This document shows, piece after piece, positions 8,433-17,218 of a stretch of 64,000 nucleotides of DNA. Source of the stretch: Nostoc sp. CMAA1605 (GTDB taxonomy: Bacteria; Cyanobacteriota; Cyanobacteriia; Cyanobacteriales; Nostocaceae); the NCBI RefSeq assembly GCF_021596505.1, contig NZ_PJIZ01000004.1, positions 62,001 through 126,000 of the forward strand, given 5' to 3'. The notes under the pieces were generated by a model. It did no database searches. It was not told the origin of the DNA and worked only from the letters and a program-made list of their open reading frames with translations. The first letter of the stretch is position 1, and each line of letters begins with the position of its first letter. Made by a program: the position numbers and the translations under genes.

Positions 8433-8648
8433 ATGCCATTTGTCACCGTGAAAATTGCCAGAGGACACTCCATCGAAAAAAAACGGCATTTAGTAGAAGC
8501 CATTACTAATGCGATGGTTGCAGCATTAGATACTAAGCCCGAATGGATAACTATTCACATCGATGAATTTGAGCGAGAAAACTGGGCTGTTAATGGTATT
8601 TTACACTGCGATCGCCACCGTGGTAGACACGATGAAACAGGTAGATAA
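8433..8648 (+). CDS. 4-oxalocrotonate tautomerase family protein
   Basis: A 71-residue protein beginning MPFVTVKIARG. Removal of Met would expose Pro1, the catalytic base of this superfamily. The beta-alpha-beta pattern and the KRHLVEAITNAM helix fit the family; length is near the usual 60-75. An AGGAAC ribosome-like site precedes the ATG. It sits inside the hyp operon between hypD and hypE, as in other heterocystous cyanobacteria (as I recall). Its substrate and any part in hydrogenase maturation are unknown. Confidence 0.85.
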   Translation: MPFVTVKIARGHSIEKKRHLVEAITNAMVAALDTKPEWITIHIDEFERENWAVNGILHCDRHRGRHDETGR

Positions 8649-8736
8649 AAGTTACAAATAAATAGTAAGGTGTGTTACCAATTATGTAACTCACCTTACC
8701 CTAATATTCCATATTAAAAACCGCGAATTATCAAAA

Positions 8737-9840
8737 ATGGATGTTTCAAAAACTAACTCAATACCTAACCCACTATTACAAAAAATCACCCAAAATCGTC
8801 GTCGTCACCATCCAATCAAAGATACACAGATTACCCTCGCACATGGTAGCGGTGGTAAAGCCATGCGCGACTTAATTGATGATATTTTTGTCAGTAGTTT
8901 TGATAACCCCATTCTCTCGCAATTAGAAGACCAAGCCAGCTTTAATTTATCTCAACTTTTACTACATGGTGATAGACTCGCTTTTACTACCGACTCCTAT
9001 GTCGTAGATCCCTTATTTTTTCCTGGTAGCGATATCGGAGAACTAGCAATTAACGGTACCATTAACGACTTAGCTGTTAGTGGTGCTAAACCTTTATATT
9101 TAACTTGCAGCGTCATTTTAGAAGAAGGATTACCAATAGAAACTTTGCGACGTGTTGTCAATAGTATAAAAATTGCCGCGAAAACAGCAGGAGTGCAAAT
9201 TGTCACTGGTGACACTAAAGTTGTACATCGTGGTGCGGCGGATAAATTATTTATTAACACGGCTGGAATTGGTGTTATCCCCATAGGCGTTAACATTTCC
9301 GCCCATAATATTCAACCTGGCGATGCCATCATTATTAATGGCGAACTAGGAAATCATGGCGCAGCAATTTTAATTGCCCGTGGCGAATTAGCATTAGATA
9401 CGAACATCGAAAGTGATTGTCAGCCATTACATGAATTAGTCGCTACTATCCTCAATGTTGCCCCCGAAATTCACGCCATGCGCGACGCAACCAGAGGAGG
9501 ATTAGCCACAGTTTTAAATGAATTTGCTTTAACTTCTAATGTCGGTATTCGTATTAACGAAGCATCTCTTCCTGTGCGGGAAGAAGTGAAAGGAATGTGT
9601 GAGATTTTGGGATTAGACCCTTTATATTTAGCCAATGAAGGCAAATTAGTAGTAGTAGTTAAAAGTGAACAAGCCGAAACAGTTTTAGCGGCTATGCAGT
9701 CTCATCCATCTGGTAAAAATGCTTGTATCATTGGTGAGGTTATTGATTCACCGCACGGCGTAGTTTTATTAAAAACTGCCTTCGGTACAGAAAGAATTAT
9801 TGATATGTTAGTTGGTGAGCAATTACCCAGAATTTGTTAA
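8737..9840 (+). CDS. hypE: HypE, thiocarbamate-dehydrating enzyme of CN ligand synthesis
   Basis: HypE is a PurM/SelD-fold ATPase that dehydrates the carbamoyl group on its own C-terminal Cys to thiocyanate and passes CN to the HypCD complex. The 367-residue protein ends PRIC, with the required terminal Cys367. Also visible are LAHGSGGKAM (N-terminal nucleotide region), DSYVVDPLFFPG, GTINDLAVSGAKP, TGDTKVVHRG and DATRGGLATVLNE. The first ~35 residues (before ITLAHGSGG) are a non-conserved extension, so a later start cannot be excluded, though none is obvious. Followed 18 nt later by hypA. Confidence 0.96.
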   Translation: MDVSKTNSIPNPLLQKITQNRRRHHPIKDTQITLAHGSGGKAMRDLIDDIFVSSFDNPILSQLEDQASFNLSQLLLHGDRLAFTTDSYVVDPLFFPGSDIGELAINGTINDLAVSGAKPLYLTCSVILEEGLPIETLRRVVNSIKIAAKTAGVQIVTGDTKVVHRGAADKLFINTAGIGVIPIGVNISAHNIQPGDAIIINGELGNHGAAILIARGELALDTNIESDCQPLHELVATILNVAPEIHAMRDATRGGLATVLNEFALTSNVGIRINEASLPVREEVKGMCEILGLDPLYLANEGKLVVVVKSEQAETVLAAMQSHPSGKNACIIGEVIDSPHGVVLLKTAFGTERIIDMLVGEQLPRIC

Positions 9841-9858
9841 TTAAGAGTAGATATTTTC

Positions 9859-10200
9859 ATGCACGAACTAGGAATTACACAAAATATCGTCGCTATTGTG
9901 AGTGAATATGCCAAAGGCTCAAAAGTTAGCAGAGTTGCTTTAGAAATTGGCAAACTTTCGGCAATTATGCCAGAAGCAATTAACTTTTGCTTTGATATTT
10001 GTACTCAAGGCACAATTCTCGAAGGTGCAACCTTAGAAATTATTGAAATTCCTGGTTTAGCCAAATGTCGCCAATGCGGTGCAGAAATTGCCATCGACAA
10101 ACCATTTGGTCTATGTAAATGTGGTAGCGTTCACTTAGATATTCTCACTGGTGAAGAACTAAAAATTAAAGAAATAGAGGTTGAGGAAGTATGTGTGTAA
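9859..10200 (+). CDS. hypA: HypA, nickel-insertion metallochaperone
   Basis: HypA cooperates with HypB to put nickel into the hydrogenase large subunit after Fe(CN)2CO is in place. The 113-residue protein has the Ni-binding MHEL N-terminus (His2) and a zinc site made of C70-R-Q-C73 and C86-K-C88. The second half is CxC (GLCKCGS) rather than the more usual CxxC. It overlaps hypB by 10 bp, so the two are probably translationally coupled. Confidence 0.95.
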   Translation: MHELGITQNIVAIVSEYAKGSKVSRVALEIGKLSAIMPEAINFCFDICTQGTILEGATLEIIEIPGLAKCRQCGAEIAIDKPFGLCKCGSVHLDILTGEELKIKEIEVEEVCV

Positions 10201-11036
10201 CTTGCGGTTGTTCTGATGATGCTGAAGGCAAAATTACTAACTTAGAAACAGGGGAAATAGAACACAATCACCATCACCATACACACACTTTACCTGATGG
10301 TACAGTAATTACCCATACCCATGATCATGAAAATGAAGCATCTCACGTTCATGCAAAAATTCATGGAACAACCATATCTCTAGAACAAGAAATTTTAGGT
10401 AAGAATAATGTAATAGCTGCCCAAAATCGGGGATGGTTTAAGGGTCGTAATATTCTGGCATTAAATTTAATGAGTTCTCCTGGTGCGGGGAAAACCACAC
10501 TGTTAACTCGTACAATTAATGATTTAAAAAATCAATTACCAATAAATGTCATTGAAGGTGATCAAGAAACAATTAATGATGCTCAAAAGATTAAAGAAAC
10601 AGGCTGTAAAGTCGTGCAAATTAATACGGGTACAGGCTGTCATTTAGACGCATCAATGATTGAAAGGGGTTTAGAACAACTTAAGCCGCCATTAAACTCG
10701 GTATTAATGATTGAAAATGTGGGGAATTTAGTTTGTCCAGCTTTATTTGACTTAGGAGAACAGGCAAAAGTTGTAATTCTTTCGGTGACAGAAGGCGAAG
10801 ATAAACCGATTAAATATCCCCATATGTTCCGCGCCAGTGAGATTATGATTCTCACCAAAATTGACCTATTACCCTATGTTAATTTTGATGTACAGCGTTG
10901 TATAGAATATGCAAAACAAGTTAATCCTCAGATGCAAATTTTTCAAGTTTCTGCAACTACAGGTGCAGGTTTAGATAGTTGGTACAAATGGCTTCAAGAA
11001 AAAGTTCTGCACTGTGCAAATTTGGTGAACGCTTAA
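10191..11036 (+). CDS. hypB: HypB, GTPase for nickel insertion
   Basis: HypB is a SIMIBI-class GTPase that hands nickel to HypA or the apo-hydrogenase. The 281-residue protein opens with a Cys-rich metal site (C2, C5, C7) and a histidine-rich stretch (residues 25-58, including HNHHHHTH and HTHDH) that would bind or store Ni. The P-loop is SSPGAGKTTLL (about 95-105), followed by EGDQET and the base-recognition segment ILTKIDLL. It ends the hyp operon. A 46-bp palindromic repeat, possibly acting as terminator, lies 32 bp downstream. Confidence 0.96.
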   Translation: MCVTCGCSDDAEGKITNLETGEIEHNHHHHTHTLPDGTVITHTHDHENEASHVHAKIHGTTISLEQEILGKNNVIAAQNRGWFKGRNILALNLMSSPGAGKTTLLTRTINDLKNQLPINVIEGDQETINDAQKIKETGCKVVQINTGTGCHLDASMIERGLEQLKPPLNSVLMIENVGNLVCPALFDLGEQAKVVILSVTEGEDKPIKYPHMFRASEIMILTKIDLLPYVNFDVQRCIEYAKQVNPQMQIFQVSATTGAGLDSWYKWLQEKVLHCANLVNA

Positions 11037-11067
11037 TCAATATAAATTCATAAATTCCAGTAGGTTG

Positions 11068-11113
11068 GTAGTGAGGACTTTAGTCCTTATTTGAGGACTG
11101 AAGTCCTTACTAC
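11068..11113. repeat. 46-bp palindromic interspersed repeat, copy 1
   Basis: GTAGTGAGGACTTTAGTCCT pairs with the complementary AGGACTGAAGTCCTTACTAC end. A second copy of identical length lies at 20914-20959, and half a copy (TAGTGAAGACTGTAGTCC) is seen just after gdhA near 50680. It may fold as a hairpin between convergent hypB and the truncated gene at 11149. Confidence 0.75.
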
Positions 11114-11148
11114 AAAACAAATTTATCGAAAACGACGGGAGACTCCAC

Positions 11149-11580
11149 CTACAATTTTTGTGCAGCTACCATTTCGGCAATACACTGTCCCAGTCCTGAT
11201 TTTAAGTCTGACTTTTTTGCCTCAACAATAATAATTGCTGGTGCTTCTACTGTTAATTGTTCTGGTGAACGACTAATGAGGAAGTCACAGACACCATTGA
11301 GTCCCACACTCGCATCAACGTTAAACTCTTCTCCAGAAAACACGCTAATTTGTTGATTCAGAATACGCCGCACTTCTAAAAGCATGGGATTGATAATTAC
11401 TTCAGAACGTGATTTTTCTGTATCAACAGCGATCGCCCAAGGTAAATCCTCTAAAATAGCTTGTAATCTAGGGCTAGGCTGGATAGTTTCGATTTTGCTA
11501 GGAGAAAAGCGCACTCCCTCCACTGTATTCAGTTGAAAATCTTGTTTTACTCGCTCAATTGTAAATTGACTGTAGGGCAT
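11149..11580 (-). CDS. Conserved cyanobacterial hypothetical, PD-(D/E)XK nuclease-like, C-terminally truncated
   Basis: This 143-residue protein has a pattern reminiscent of restriction-endonuclease folds: GLNGVCDFLIS with Asp, then IIIVEAKKSD (E-x-K) about 20 residues on, followed by a helix (GLGQCIAEMVAAQ). Related cyanobacterial proteins as I recall them continue well beyond the AEMVAAQ helix, but here TAG follows two residues later and a repeat element lies beyond. So the C-terminus looks lost by rearrangement. It neighbours the CRISPR array but runs leftward, away from it. No function is assigned; the nuclease idea is a motif-based guess. Confidence 0.6.
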   Translation of the reverse strand: MPYSQFTIERVKQDFQLNTVEGVRFSPSKIETIQPSPRLQAILEDLPWAIAVDTEKSRSEVIINPMLLEVRRILNQQISVFSGEEFNVDASVGLNGVCDFLISRSPEQLTVEAPAIIIVEAKKSDLKSGLGQCIAEMVAAQKL

Positions 11581-11633
11581 GGTTAGATATTTTGTTCACT
11601 AGAAACGGTATTCATCGCTAATTGTCTGCTGAT

Positions 11634-12038
11634 GTTTTAGTCCCCTTACGGGGAAATGGTTTGTGGAAACTTATAAAAATCAAATTCACGCATGGGTGTA
11701 TATCTTTCAGTCCCCTTGTGGGGAAAAGGTCTTTGGAAACCAGACTGCGGTGGATAACACCCAGGCAACAGTTCAAGCGTTTCAGTCCCCTTGCGGGGAA
11801 AAGGTTTGTGGAAACTGCCCAATGTGTAATAGGGCTTGTTACAACGAATATTGTTTCAGTCCCCTTGCGGGGAAAAGGTTTGTGGAAACCCTAAGCACTG
11901 GTGGCGTAGATTTAACCAACTACTAGTTTCAGTCCCCTTGCGGGGAAAAGGTTTGTGGAAACCTTATCTCGCATTATCTGGGCGTGTTCTAAAATTTGCC
12001 CGTTTCAGTCCCCTTGCGGGGAAAAGGTTTGTGGAAAC
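11634..12038 (-). CRISPR. CRISPR array, six 37-bp repeats and five spacers, no cas genes nearby
   Basis: Repeats at 11634-11670, 11704-11740, 11779-11815, 11853-11889, 11926-11962 and 12002-12038; spacers of 33, 38, 37, 36 and 39 bp, all different. On the plus strand the repeat starts GTTTCAGTCCCC and ends TTTGTGGAAAC, with an internal CCCCTTGCGGGG stem. Copies 3-6 are identical; the first two are degenerate (for example GTTTTAG and CTTTCAG starts). Degenerate trailer-end copies on the left put the leader on the right. Transcription is therefore leftward, giving crRNA 5' tags ending ACTGAAAC as in many cyanobacterial arrays. No cas gene is in the window, so it depends on Cas proteins elsewhere or is a relic. 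Confidence 0.95.
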
Positions 12039-12432
12039 TGCTCGGTACTGAAACTGAGATAGAGCAAGCTTCCTGGGAAGCATTTTGACGAATCGCAAAA
12101 TTAGGTCGATTTCAGCCCACCTTATTGCGAGTAATTCGCAACTCCCCGAATTATTGAAACGCTGTAATTATTATGTTGTCAAGGTTCTGGCGATTTTGAC
12201 GAGTCCCTGGAGTTTTTGACCCCGCTTCGATTCGTCAAACATCAAGCTGATTCCCTAATGATAAAGTGACTATTTGCGATTGTCGAGGTTTTTTTTAAAT
12301 TAATTCACAGCAACCAAGATACAAATCAGACAGAAAATCTATGTGTATCAGGTTTCACGCGAAATAGAATAAGATGCTAATTGCATCCCAAAAAGTTTTA
12401 GACTGAAAGGTGCATCTAGTAGCGTTAAGAAC
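12039..12432 (-). promoter_or_regulatory. Probable CRISPR leader and tpiA upstream region
   Basis: This 394-bp stretch without a gene adjoins the conserved end of the array. It carries a perfect 12-bp inverted repeat, TTTGACGAATCG at 12084-12095 and CGATTCGTCAAA at 12228-12239, plus a related TTTTGACGAGTC near 12194. Such motifs could anchor adaptation proteins or a promoter. The right part, nearest 12448, must also hold the tpiA promoter. Confidence 0.55.
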
Positions 12433-12447
12433 TTGACTAAATCACCT

Positions 12448-13173
12448 GTGCGAAAAATCGTTATTGCCGGTAACTGGAAAATGTTCAAAACCCAGGCAGA
12501 AACACAAGAGTTTTTGACAGGGTTTCTGCCATCCTTACAAGAAACACCTTCCGAAAGGGAAGTGATTCTATGTCCTCCGTTCACTGATCTCAGCGTTTTA
12601 TCCAAGAGTTTACACGGTAGCCTTGTACAATTGGGAGCGCAAAACGTCCATTGGGAAGAAAGTGGTGCGTACACGGGTGAAATTTCTGGCCCCATGTTAG
12701 TAGAACTTGGTGTACGTTACGTCATCGTCGGTCATAGCGAACGCCGACAATATTTTGGCGAAACAGACCAAACTGTGAATTTGCGCCTGAAAGCTGCCCA
12801 AAAGCACGGTTTAACCCCCATTCTTTGTGTAGGCGAAACTAAGCAACAGCGAGACGCTGGCGAAACAGAATCATTGATCATCGGACAACTAGAACAAGAC
12901 CTAGTAAATGTTGATCAAGACAATTTAGTAATTGCTTACGAACCAATTTGGGCTATTGGTACTGGTGACACTTGTGAAACTATAGAAGCTAACCGCGTCA
13001 TTGGCTTGATTCGCAATCAGTTAAAGAATCCCAATGTTCCCATTCAATATGGTGGTTCAGTCAAACCAAACAACATTGATGAAATTATGGCACAACCAGA
13101 AATTGATGGTGTGCTGGTGGGTGGTGCAAGTCTAGAACCTGCGAGTTTTGCTCGTATTGTCAATTATCAGTAG
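12448..13173 (+). CDS. tpiA: Triosephosphate isomerase
   Basis: TpiA interconverts dihydroxyacetone phosphate and glyceraldehyde 3-phosphate in glycolysis and the Calvin cycle. From GTG 12448 the protein begins [12 protein letters not shown], 241 residues, the standard cyanobacterial length. An in-frame TTG at 12433 would add five residues (TKSPV-type), which I consider less likely. Catalytic residues are visible: K11 in GNWKM, H96 in [10 protein letters not shown]165 in [11 protein letters not shown]. Phosphate-binding GGSVKPNN and GVLVGGASL close the barrel. Followed about 200 bp later by folP, a common cyanobacterial pairing. Confidence 0.96.
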   Translation: MRKIVIAGNWKMFKTQAETQEFLTGFLPSLQETPSEREVILCPPFTDLSVLSKSLHGSLVQLGAQNVHWEESGAYTGEISGPMLVELGVRYVIVGHSERRQYFGETDQTVNLRLKAAQKHGLTPILCVGETKQQRDAGETESLIIGQLEQDLVNVDQDNLVIAYEPIWAIGTGDTCETIEANRVIGLIRNQLKNPNVPIQYGGSVKPNNIDEIMAQPEIDGVLVGGASLEPASFARIVNYQ

Positions 13174-13369
13174 TTGGGGACTGGGGATTGGGGACTAGGA
13201 ATTTTAGATTTTGGATTTTAGATTGAATCCAATCCAAAAGACGCTCCTGCTACGCTATCGTCAATCCCAAATCCATAATTGAAGGGCTAGCGACTGGGAA
13301 GTGTGGGAGTGATGAACTTCCGACTTCCGTTAGTCTAGCGGGATGATTCCATTGTGACTTGATTTATTT

Positions 13370-14212
13370 ATGGGTTTAATCATACGCGATCGCTGTTTTG
13401 ATTGGGGACAGCGTACTTATTTAATGGGAGTATTAAACATTACTCCTGATAGTTTTAGTGATGGTGGCGAATTTAATAATATTGCGGCGGCTTTATTCCA
13501 AGCCCAAGCAATGGTTTCAGCCGGTGCTGATATTATCGATGTCGGTGGACAATCCACTAGGCCAGGCGCAGAGCAAATTAGCCTAGAAGATGAACTCAAC
13601 AGGGTACTGCCAGTTATTGAGGCATTGCGACCAGAAATTTCTGTACCCATATCAGTAGATACAACTAGGGCTGATGTTGCAAAAGCATCCATAGAAGCTG
13701 GCGCAGATATTATTAATGATATTTCTGGCGGTACATTTGACGAGCAAATGTTACCTACAGCAGTCAGTTTAGGTGTACCCATTATCTTGATGCACATCCA
13801 AGGGACACCCCAGACAATGCAACAAATGACTAATTATCAGGATGTAGTCAAAGAAATTGCGAGTTTTTTGGCTAAACAGATAGCCATAGCCACCGATTTA
13901 GGCATTGATCCCAGCAAAATCATCATTGATCCTGGTATTGGTTTTGCCAAGAACTACGAACAGAACTTAGAAATTTTGCGCCGCTTAGAAGAATTGCGAT
14001 CGCTTAATTGTCCTATCTTAGTAGGAGTCTCCCGCAAAAGTTTTATCGGACGCATTTTAAATCAACCAGATCCAAAAGCCAGAGTCTGGGGAACAGCTGC
14101 GGCTTGTTGTGCAGCCATCTTCAATGGAGCTGATATCCTCCGCATTCATGATGTCAAAGAAATCAGCGATGTCTCCCTAGTTGCAGATGCCATATTTAGG
14201 GAAATTAGTTAG
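13370..14212 (+). CDS. folP: Dihydropteroate synthase
   Basis: FolP condenses p-aminobenzoate with hydroxymethyl-dihydropterin diphosphate in folate synthesis. The 280-residue TIM-barrel protein shows the signatures GVLNITPDSFSDGGEF (about 21-36), DVGGQSTRPGA (57-67), SVDTTRADVA, DISGGTFD, GIGFAKN and VGVSRKSFIG, ending with RIHDVKE. Length is normal and no key residue is missing. The gap to tpiA contains GGGGACT repeats. Confidence 0.96.
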   Translation: MGLIIRDRCFDWGQRTYLMGVLNITPDSFSDGGEFNNIAAALFQAQAMVSAGADIIDVGGQSTRPGAEQISLEDELNRVLPVIEALRPEISVPISVDTTRADVAKASIEAGADIINDISGGTFDEQMLPTAVSLGVPIILMHIQGTPQTMQQMTNYQDVVKEIASFLAKQIAIATDLGIDPSKIIIDPGIGFAKNYEQNLEILRRLEELRSLNCPILVGVSRKSFIGRILNQPDPKARVWGTAAACCAAIFNGADILRIHDVKEISDVSLVADAIFREIS

Positions 14213-14440
14213 AAACTGAATCATACCAATTTTGGATTTTAGATACTTCGACAAGCTCAGTACAAGTTTTGGATTTTGGATTAAAACCCAGATTTGTAAC
14301 CTCTTCCAGAATCATTTAAGTTGGATAAAGCCAGGGCTAAAGCCCTTACTACAAGCGAATGAGTCTAGAAAAATGAATGACGATTGGCTTACCCACACCC
14401 ATTTAGTTTGGTGAATGATTCCCAACACTCATCACTCCCT

Positions 14441-14508
14441 ACTCAGAACTCAGAACTCAGAACTCAGCACTCAGCACTCAGCACTCAGCACTCAGCACTC
14501 AGCACTCC
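14441..14508. repeat. ACTCAGA/ACTCAGC heptamer array
   Basis: About nine tandem heptamers, three ACTCAGA then ACTCAGC, end at the stop codon of the convergent SPFH gene. A relative of the 17-bp ACTTCGACAAGCTCAGT element lies upstream at 14245-14261, and an imperfect GGGCTAAAGCCC palindrome near 14331. The whole 14213-14508 gap has no gene. Confidence 0.85.
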
Positions 14509-15345
14509 CTAACCATGTTCAGAACTTTTCCCATTCCCTTCAGTGGTAGTTGATTCCGCAATCACTTCCTTCATCAATTCACCACTTTTACCAGGATCTA
14601 CAAACACAACCTTAGCATTTGGGCTTTCTCCTAGCCTGTAGCTAGCATTAATGTAATCTTGCGCCACTAAATACCGCAGAATTTCCTTACTTTCAGGATT
14701 ACTACGCAAACCTTCAGCAATAATCTGCATTGAAGTCATAGTTCCTTCTGCTTTCTTAATCGCAGCTTGTCTTTCTGCTTCAGCTTCCGTAATCAAAGCC
14801 CGTTTTTTAATTTCCGCCGCGCGTTCCTCTTCCATAGATTTACGCACACTCTCTGGTGGTGTAATTCTTTGAATATCCAAGCGAATAATCTCAACACCCC
14901 AGTCAAGGGTTGTACTGTTCAACTGATCTAAGATGGCTTTATCCATCTCCGCCCTTGTCACATTAGTTTCTTCCACAGTATTCCGAGCAATAATTTCTCG
15001 TAGTGTGGTTGTAGCTAGCTGTGTCAGAGAACCTTGCAAATCTTCAATTGCGTAAAAGCTTTTCTCTATATCTTTGATGCGCCAGAACAACACAGCATCA
15101 ACTTCTAAATAAATATTATCTTTTGTAATGATGTTCTGGGGTTTAATGTCAATGAACTGCTCTCGTGTGGTATCTTCCATCACAATCTGATCCACCAAAG
15201 GCACCACAAAATTTAAACCTGGTGTCAGTGTACGGTGTTTTCTGCCCAAGCGTTCCACAAGGGCTGCATTACCTTCATTGATGATTTTGGCAGATCCCAA
15301 GGCATAGGCTATCAGTGCTAAGACTACAGCAATAATTGGCTCCAT
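14509..15345 (-). CDS. SPFH/Band 7 (stomatin/prohibitin-like) membrane protein
   Basis: A 278-residue protein with a short N-terminal membrane anchor (residues 1-20, MEPIIAVVLALIAYALGSAK), an SPFH domain (about 25-190, with ALVERLGRKHRTLTPGLNFVVP at its start) and an Ala/Glu-rich helical region (ERAAEIKKRALITEAEAERQ) that usually drives oligomer ring formation. Such QmcA/stomatin-type proteins organise membrane microdomains and can regulate proteases. No NfeD partner gene is adjacent. The ATG is followed by a plausible ribosome site (AGGAGC upstream). Confidence 0.9.
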   Translation of the reverse strand: MEPIIAVVLALIAYALGSAKIINEGNAALVERLGRKHRTLTPGLNFVVPLVDQIVMEDTTREQFIDIKPQNIITKDNIYLEVDAVLFWRIKDIEKSFYAIEDLQGSLTQLATTTLREIIARNTVEETNVTRAEMDKAILDQLNSTTLDWGVEIIRLDIQRITPPESVRKSMEEERAAEIKKRALITEAEAERQAAIKKAEGTMTSMQIIAEGLRSNPESKEILRYLVAQDYINASYRLGESPNAKVVFVDPGKSGELMKEVIAESTTTEGNGKSSEHG

Positions 15346-15742
15346 ATATGCTCCTGTTAGCTTTTAAGGAGATTTTAGTTTAAAGGACATGGTAATACCA
15401 TGTTTTACACTTCAGTCTAATGTTTTGAGTTTGTAACTTGTAACTTTATAAACTGAGTAGTCAACAATTATAGTTATATCGACATCATCACCAGTAAACC
15501 ACAAAATGTTGAGAGACTTTTGTTGAGCTTTCGGGAAATACGGGGACTGGGGACTGGGGATGGGGGAAGCAGGGGGAGCAGGGGGAGCAGGGGAAGAAAA
15601 ACTTCACTCATAACTTATTACTTATTACTCAGCACTCAGCACTCAGCACTCAGCACTCATTACTCATTACCCAACACTCTCAAAACAACAATGGGGACGA
15701 AAGTATCCAACTTCCGTCCCCAACTGCTCAGTGTATTTGAAA
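15346..15742. repeat. Intergenic region with G-rich and ACTCAGC tandem repeats
   Basis: This 397-bp gap lies between two leftward genes. GGGGACT/GGGGAGCA units occupy 15541-15596 and ACTCAGC/ACTCATT units 15626-15668. The right half of the gap is the downstream side of the export protein gene; the left half near 15346-15480 should hold the SPFH gene promoter. No ORF is credible. Confidence 0.7.
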
Positions 15743-17218
15743 TTAAATGCCGAAAAATCTCAACATATTAAAGATAATACCTAGAGGCCCTGCTACGATG
15801 TTAAGACCATCAGTAGTTCTGGCGAGACCAGATCGGTTAACTACTACCACATCATTGTTGCGAAGAATAGGATTACTTTCCTCATTGATTCCTTGACTGA
15901 AATCAACCTTAATCTCACGCTTAGTAACTGAACCGTTGGGGTTCAAGCGAATCAACTCTACGCTACCCTTACGCGCTCTAGCATCATTAAAACCACCAGC
16001 TGCCAGTAAGGCTTGGTTTAAGGAACTATTCGCTTGTAATGATACTGCTCCTGGTTGTTTGACTTCACCTACTACCCCGACTTGAATTTTAGCTGGAGAT
16101 AAAGTTGTTGTTGCTAATTGAGTAGCTTCTGCTGGAGTGATTGCTGTGGCTGTCGGAATCACAATCGTGTCTCCGTCTTGCACGATTACGTCTTGATTGA
16201 CATCCCCATTTTTCAACAGTTCCCAGAGATTGATATCTACAGTTTGTTCTGAACCTACTCTTGTGGGGCGACGTAGCTTAATATTGCGAATGTCAGCTTG
16301 GGATGTAATCCCACCCGCTAATTGAATAGCTCGTGTCACATTGGGTAAACCAGAGCCAGCAGCAGTACCACTTTGTCCATCTGTCGAACCTGCTGACACT
16401 AGGTAAGAACCTGGGCGATAAACTTCACCAATAATGGCGACGGTGCGCGGTGCAGTTTGGCTAGCTGCAAAGTTAGCTGCAAACAAATTACGTGCTTCTG
16501 CCACATTAAAAGTAGTGGCTGTTGGCACAACTATCACATCGCCATCCCGCAGGGTGATATCTTGGGCAGTATTACCAGTTTGGATGAGTTCCTTGAGATT
16601 GAGCGTTACCAGTTGCTCACCAGAACGTCCTGTTTTACGTCTAAGCTGCACTTTAGTAACATCGGCTGCTAAGGTAACTCCCTGTGCTGTCGTCAATGCA
16701 GCTAAGACCGTGGGATACTGTACCCCTGGATTGTTACCTGCACCACCTTGCAAACTGAGTGTATAAGCACCAGGACGGGTAACTTCTCCTGCAACCAAAA
16801 TATTAATCGGGCGTGGAGATAAAAGATTAATAGAAATTTGGGGACGTTTCAGAAATTTACGATATTTTTCGGTAATAATATCAGCCGCTTGTTCGGTGGT
16901 TAAACCCAGAACAGAAACGCTACCAATTAGAGGTAAGTTAATTGCACCACCGGGCGGAATTTGATACTCACCCGTATATTCAGGCACTTCAAAAACATTG
17001 ACACGGATGAGGTCTCCACCGCCTAACAGATAATTTGTATCTGGTTGTTGGATAGGCGTGGATACGGGTTGGTTAATCCGAGGTACTGTTTGGGGATTGG
17101 GAAATACTGGCTGTCCCTGAGCTAAACTGGCAGACGGCAAAATGAGATGAACAGCTGTTAACAAAGCTGCACCCACAGCTGGCTGGGCTAGAAATTTCAG
17201 CGAACCTGCGTTAACCAT
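15743..17218 (-). CDS. Polysaccharide export protein with SLBB domains (Wza-like)
   Basis: A 491-residue exported protein. Residues 1-33 are a signal peptide ending SASLAQG. Residues about 60-145 form a polysaccharide export domain (YLLGGGDLIRVNVFEVPEYT... IPLIGSV type), followed by three SLBB repeats each opening with I-x-V-x-GEV-x-x-PGAY/V. Such proteins form the outer-membrane or periplasmic exit for exopolysaccharide; in this group that may include the heterocyst or filament envelope. No tyrosine kinase/Wzc gene is adjacent. A 562-bp upstream gap leaves room for regulation. Confidence 0.9.
   Translation of the reverse strand: MVNAGSLKFLAQPAVGAALLTAVHLILPSASLAQGQPVFPNPQTVPRINQPVSTPIQQPDTNYLLGGGDLIRVNVFEVPEYTGEYQIPPGGAINLPLIGSVSVLGLTTEQAADIITEKYRKFLKRPQISINLLSPRPINILVAGEVTRPGAYTLSLQGGAGNNPGVQYPTVLAALTTAQGVTLAADVTKVQLRRKTGRSGEQLVTLNLKELIQTGNTAQDITLRDGDVIVVPTATTFNVAEARNLFAANFAASQTAPRTVAIIGEVYRPGSYLVSAGSTDGQSGTAAGSGLPNVTRAIQLAGGITSQADIRNIKLRRPTRVGSEQTVDINLWELLKNGDVNQDVIVQDGDTIVIPTATAITPAEATQLATTTLSPAKIQVGVVGEVKQPGAVSLQANSSLNQALLAAGGFNDARARKGSVELIRLNPNGSVTKREIKVDFSQGINEESNPILRNNDVVVVNRSGLARTTDGLNIVAGPLGIIFNMLRFFGI

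Noticed and set aside
11622..12051. Three overlapping plus-strand ORFs of 71-90 codons through the CRISPR array
   Set aside because: They are read-through of the 37-bp repeats (recurring SPCGEKVCGN or VPLRGKGLW) and have no coding character.
14232..14414. 60-codon ORF after folP
   Set aside because: Composed of TTTGGAT repeats, the 17-bp element and a GGGCTAAAGCCC palindrome.
15520..15771. 83-codon ORF
   Set aside because: Mostly translation of G-rich and ACTCAGC repeats, overlapping the end of the export protein gene.
16434..16766. 110-codon ORF antisense to the export protein gene
   Set aside because: Antisense shadow of SLBB repeats without similarity to any family I know.
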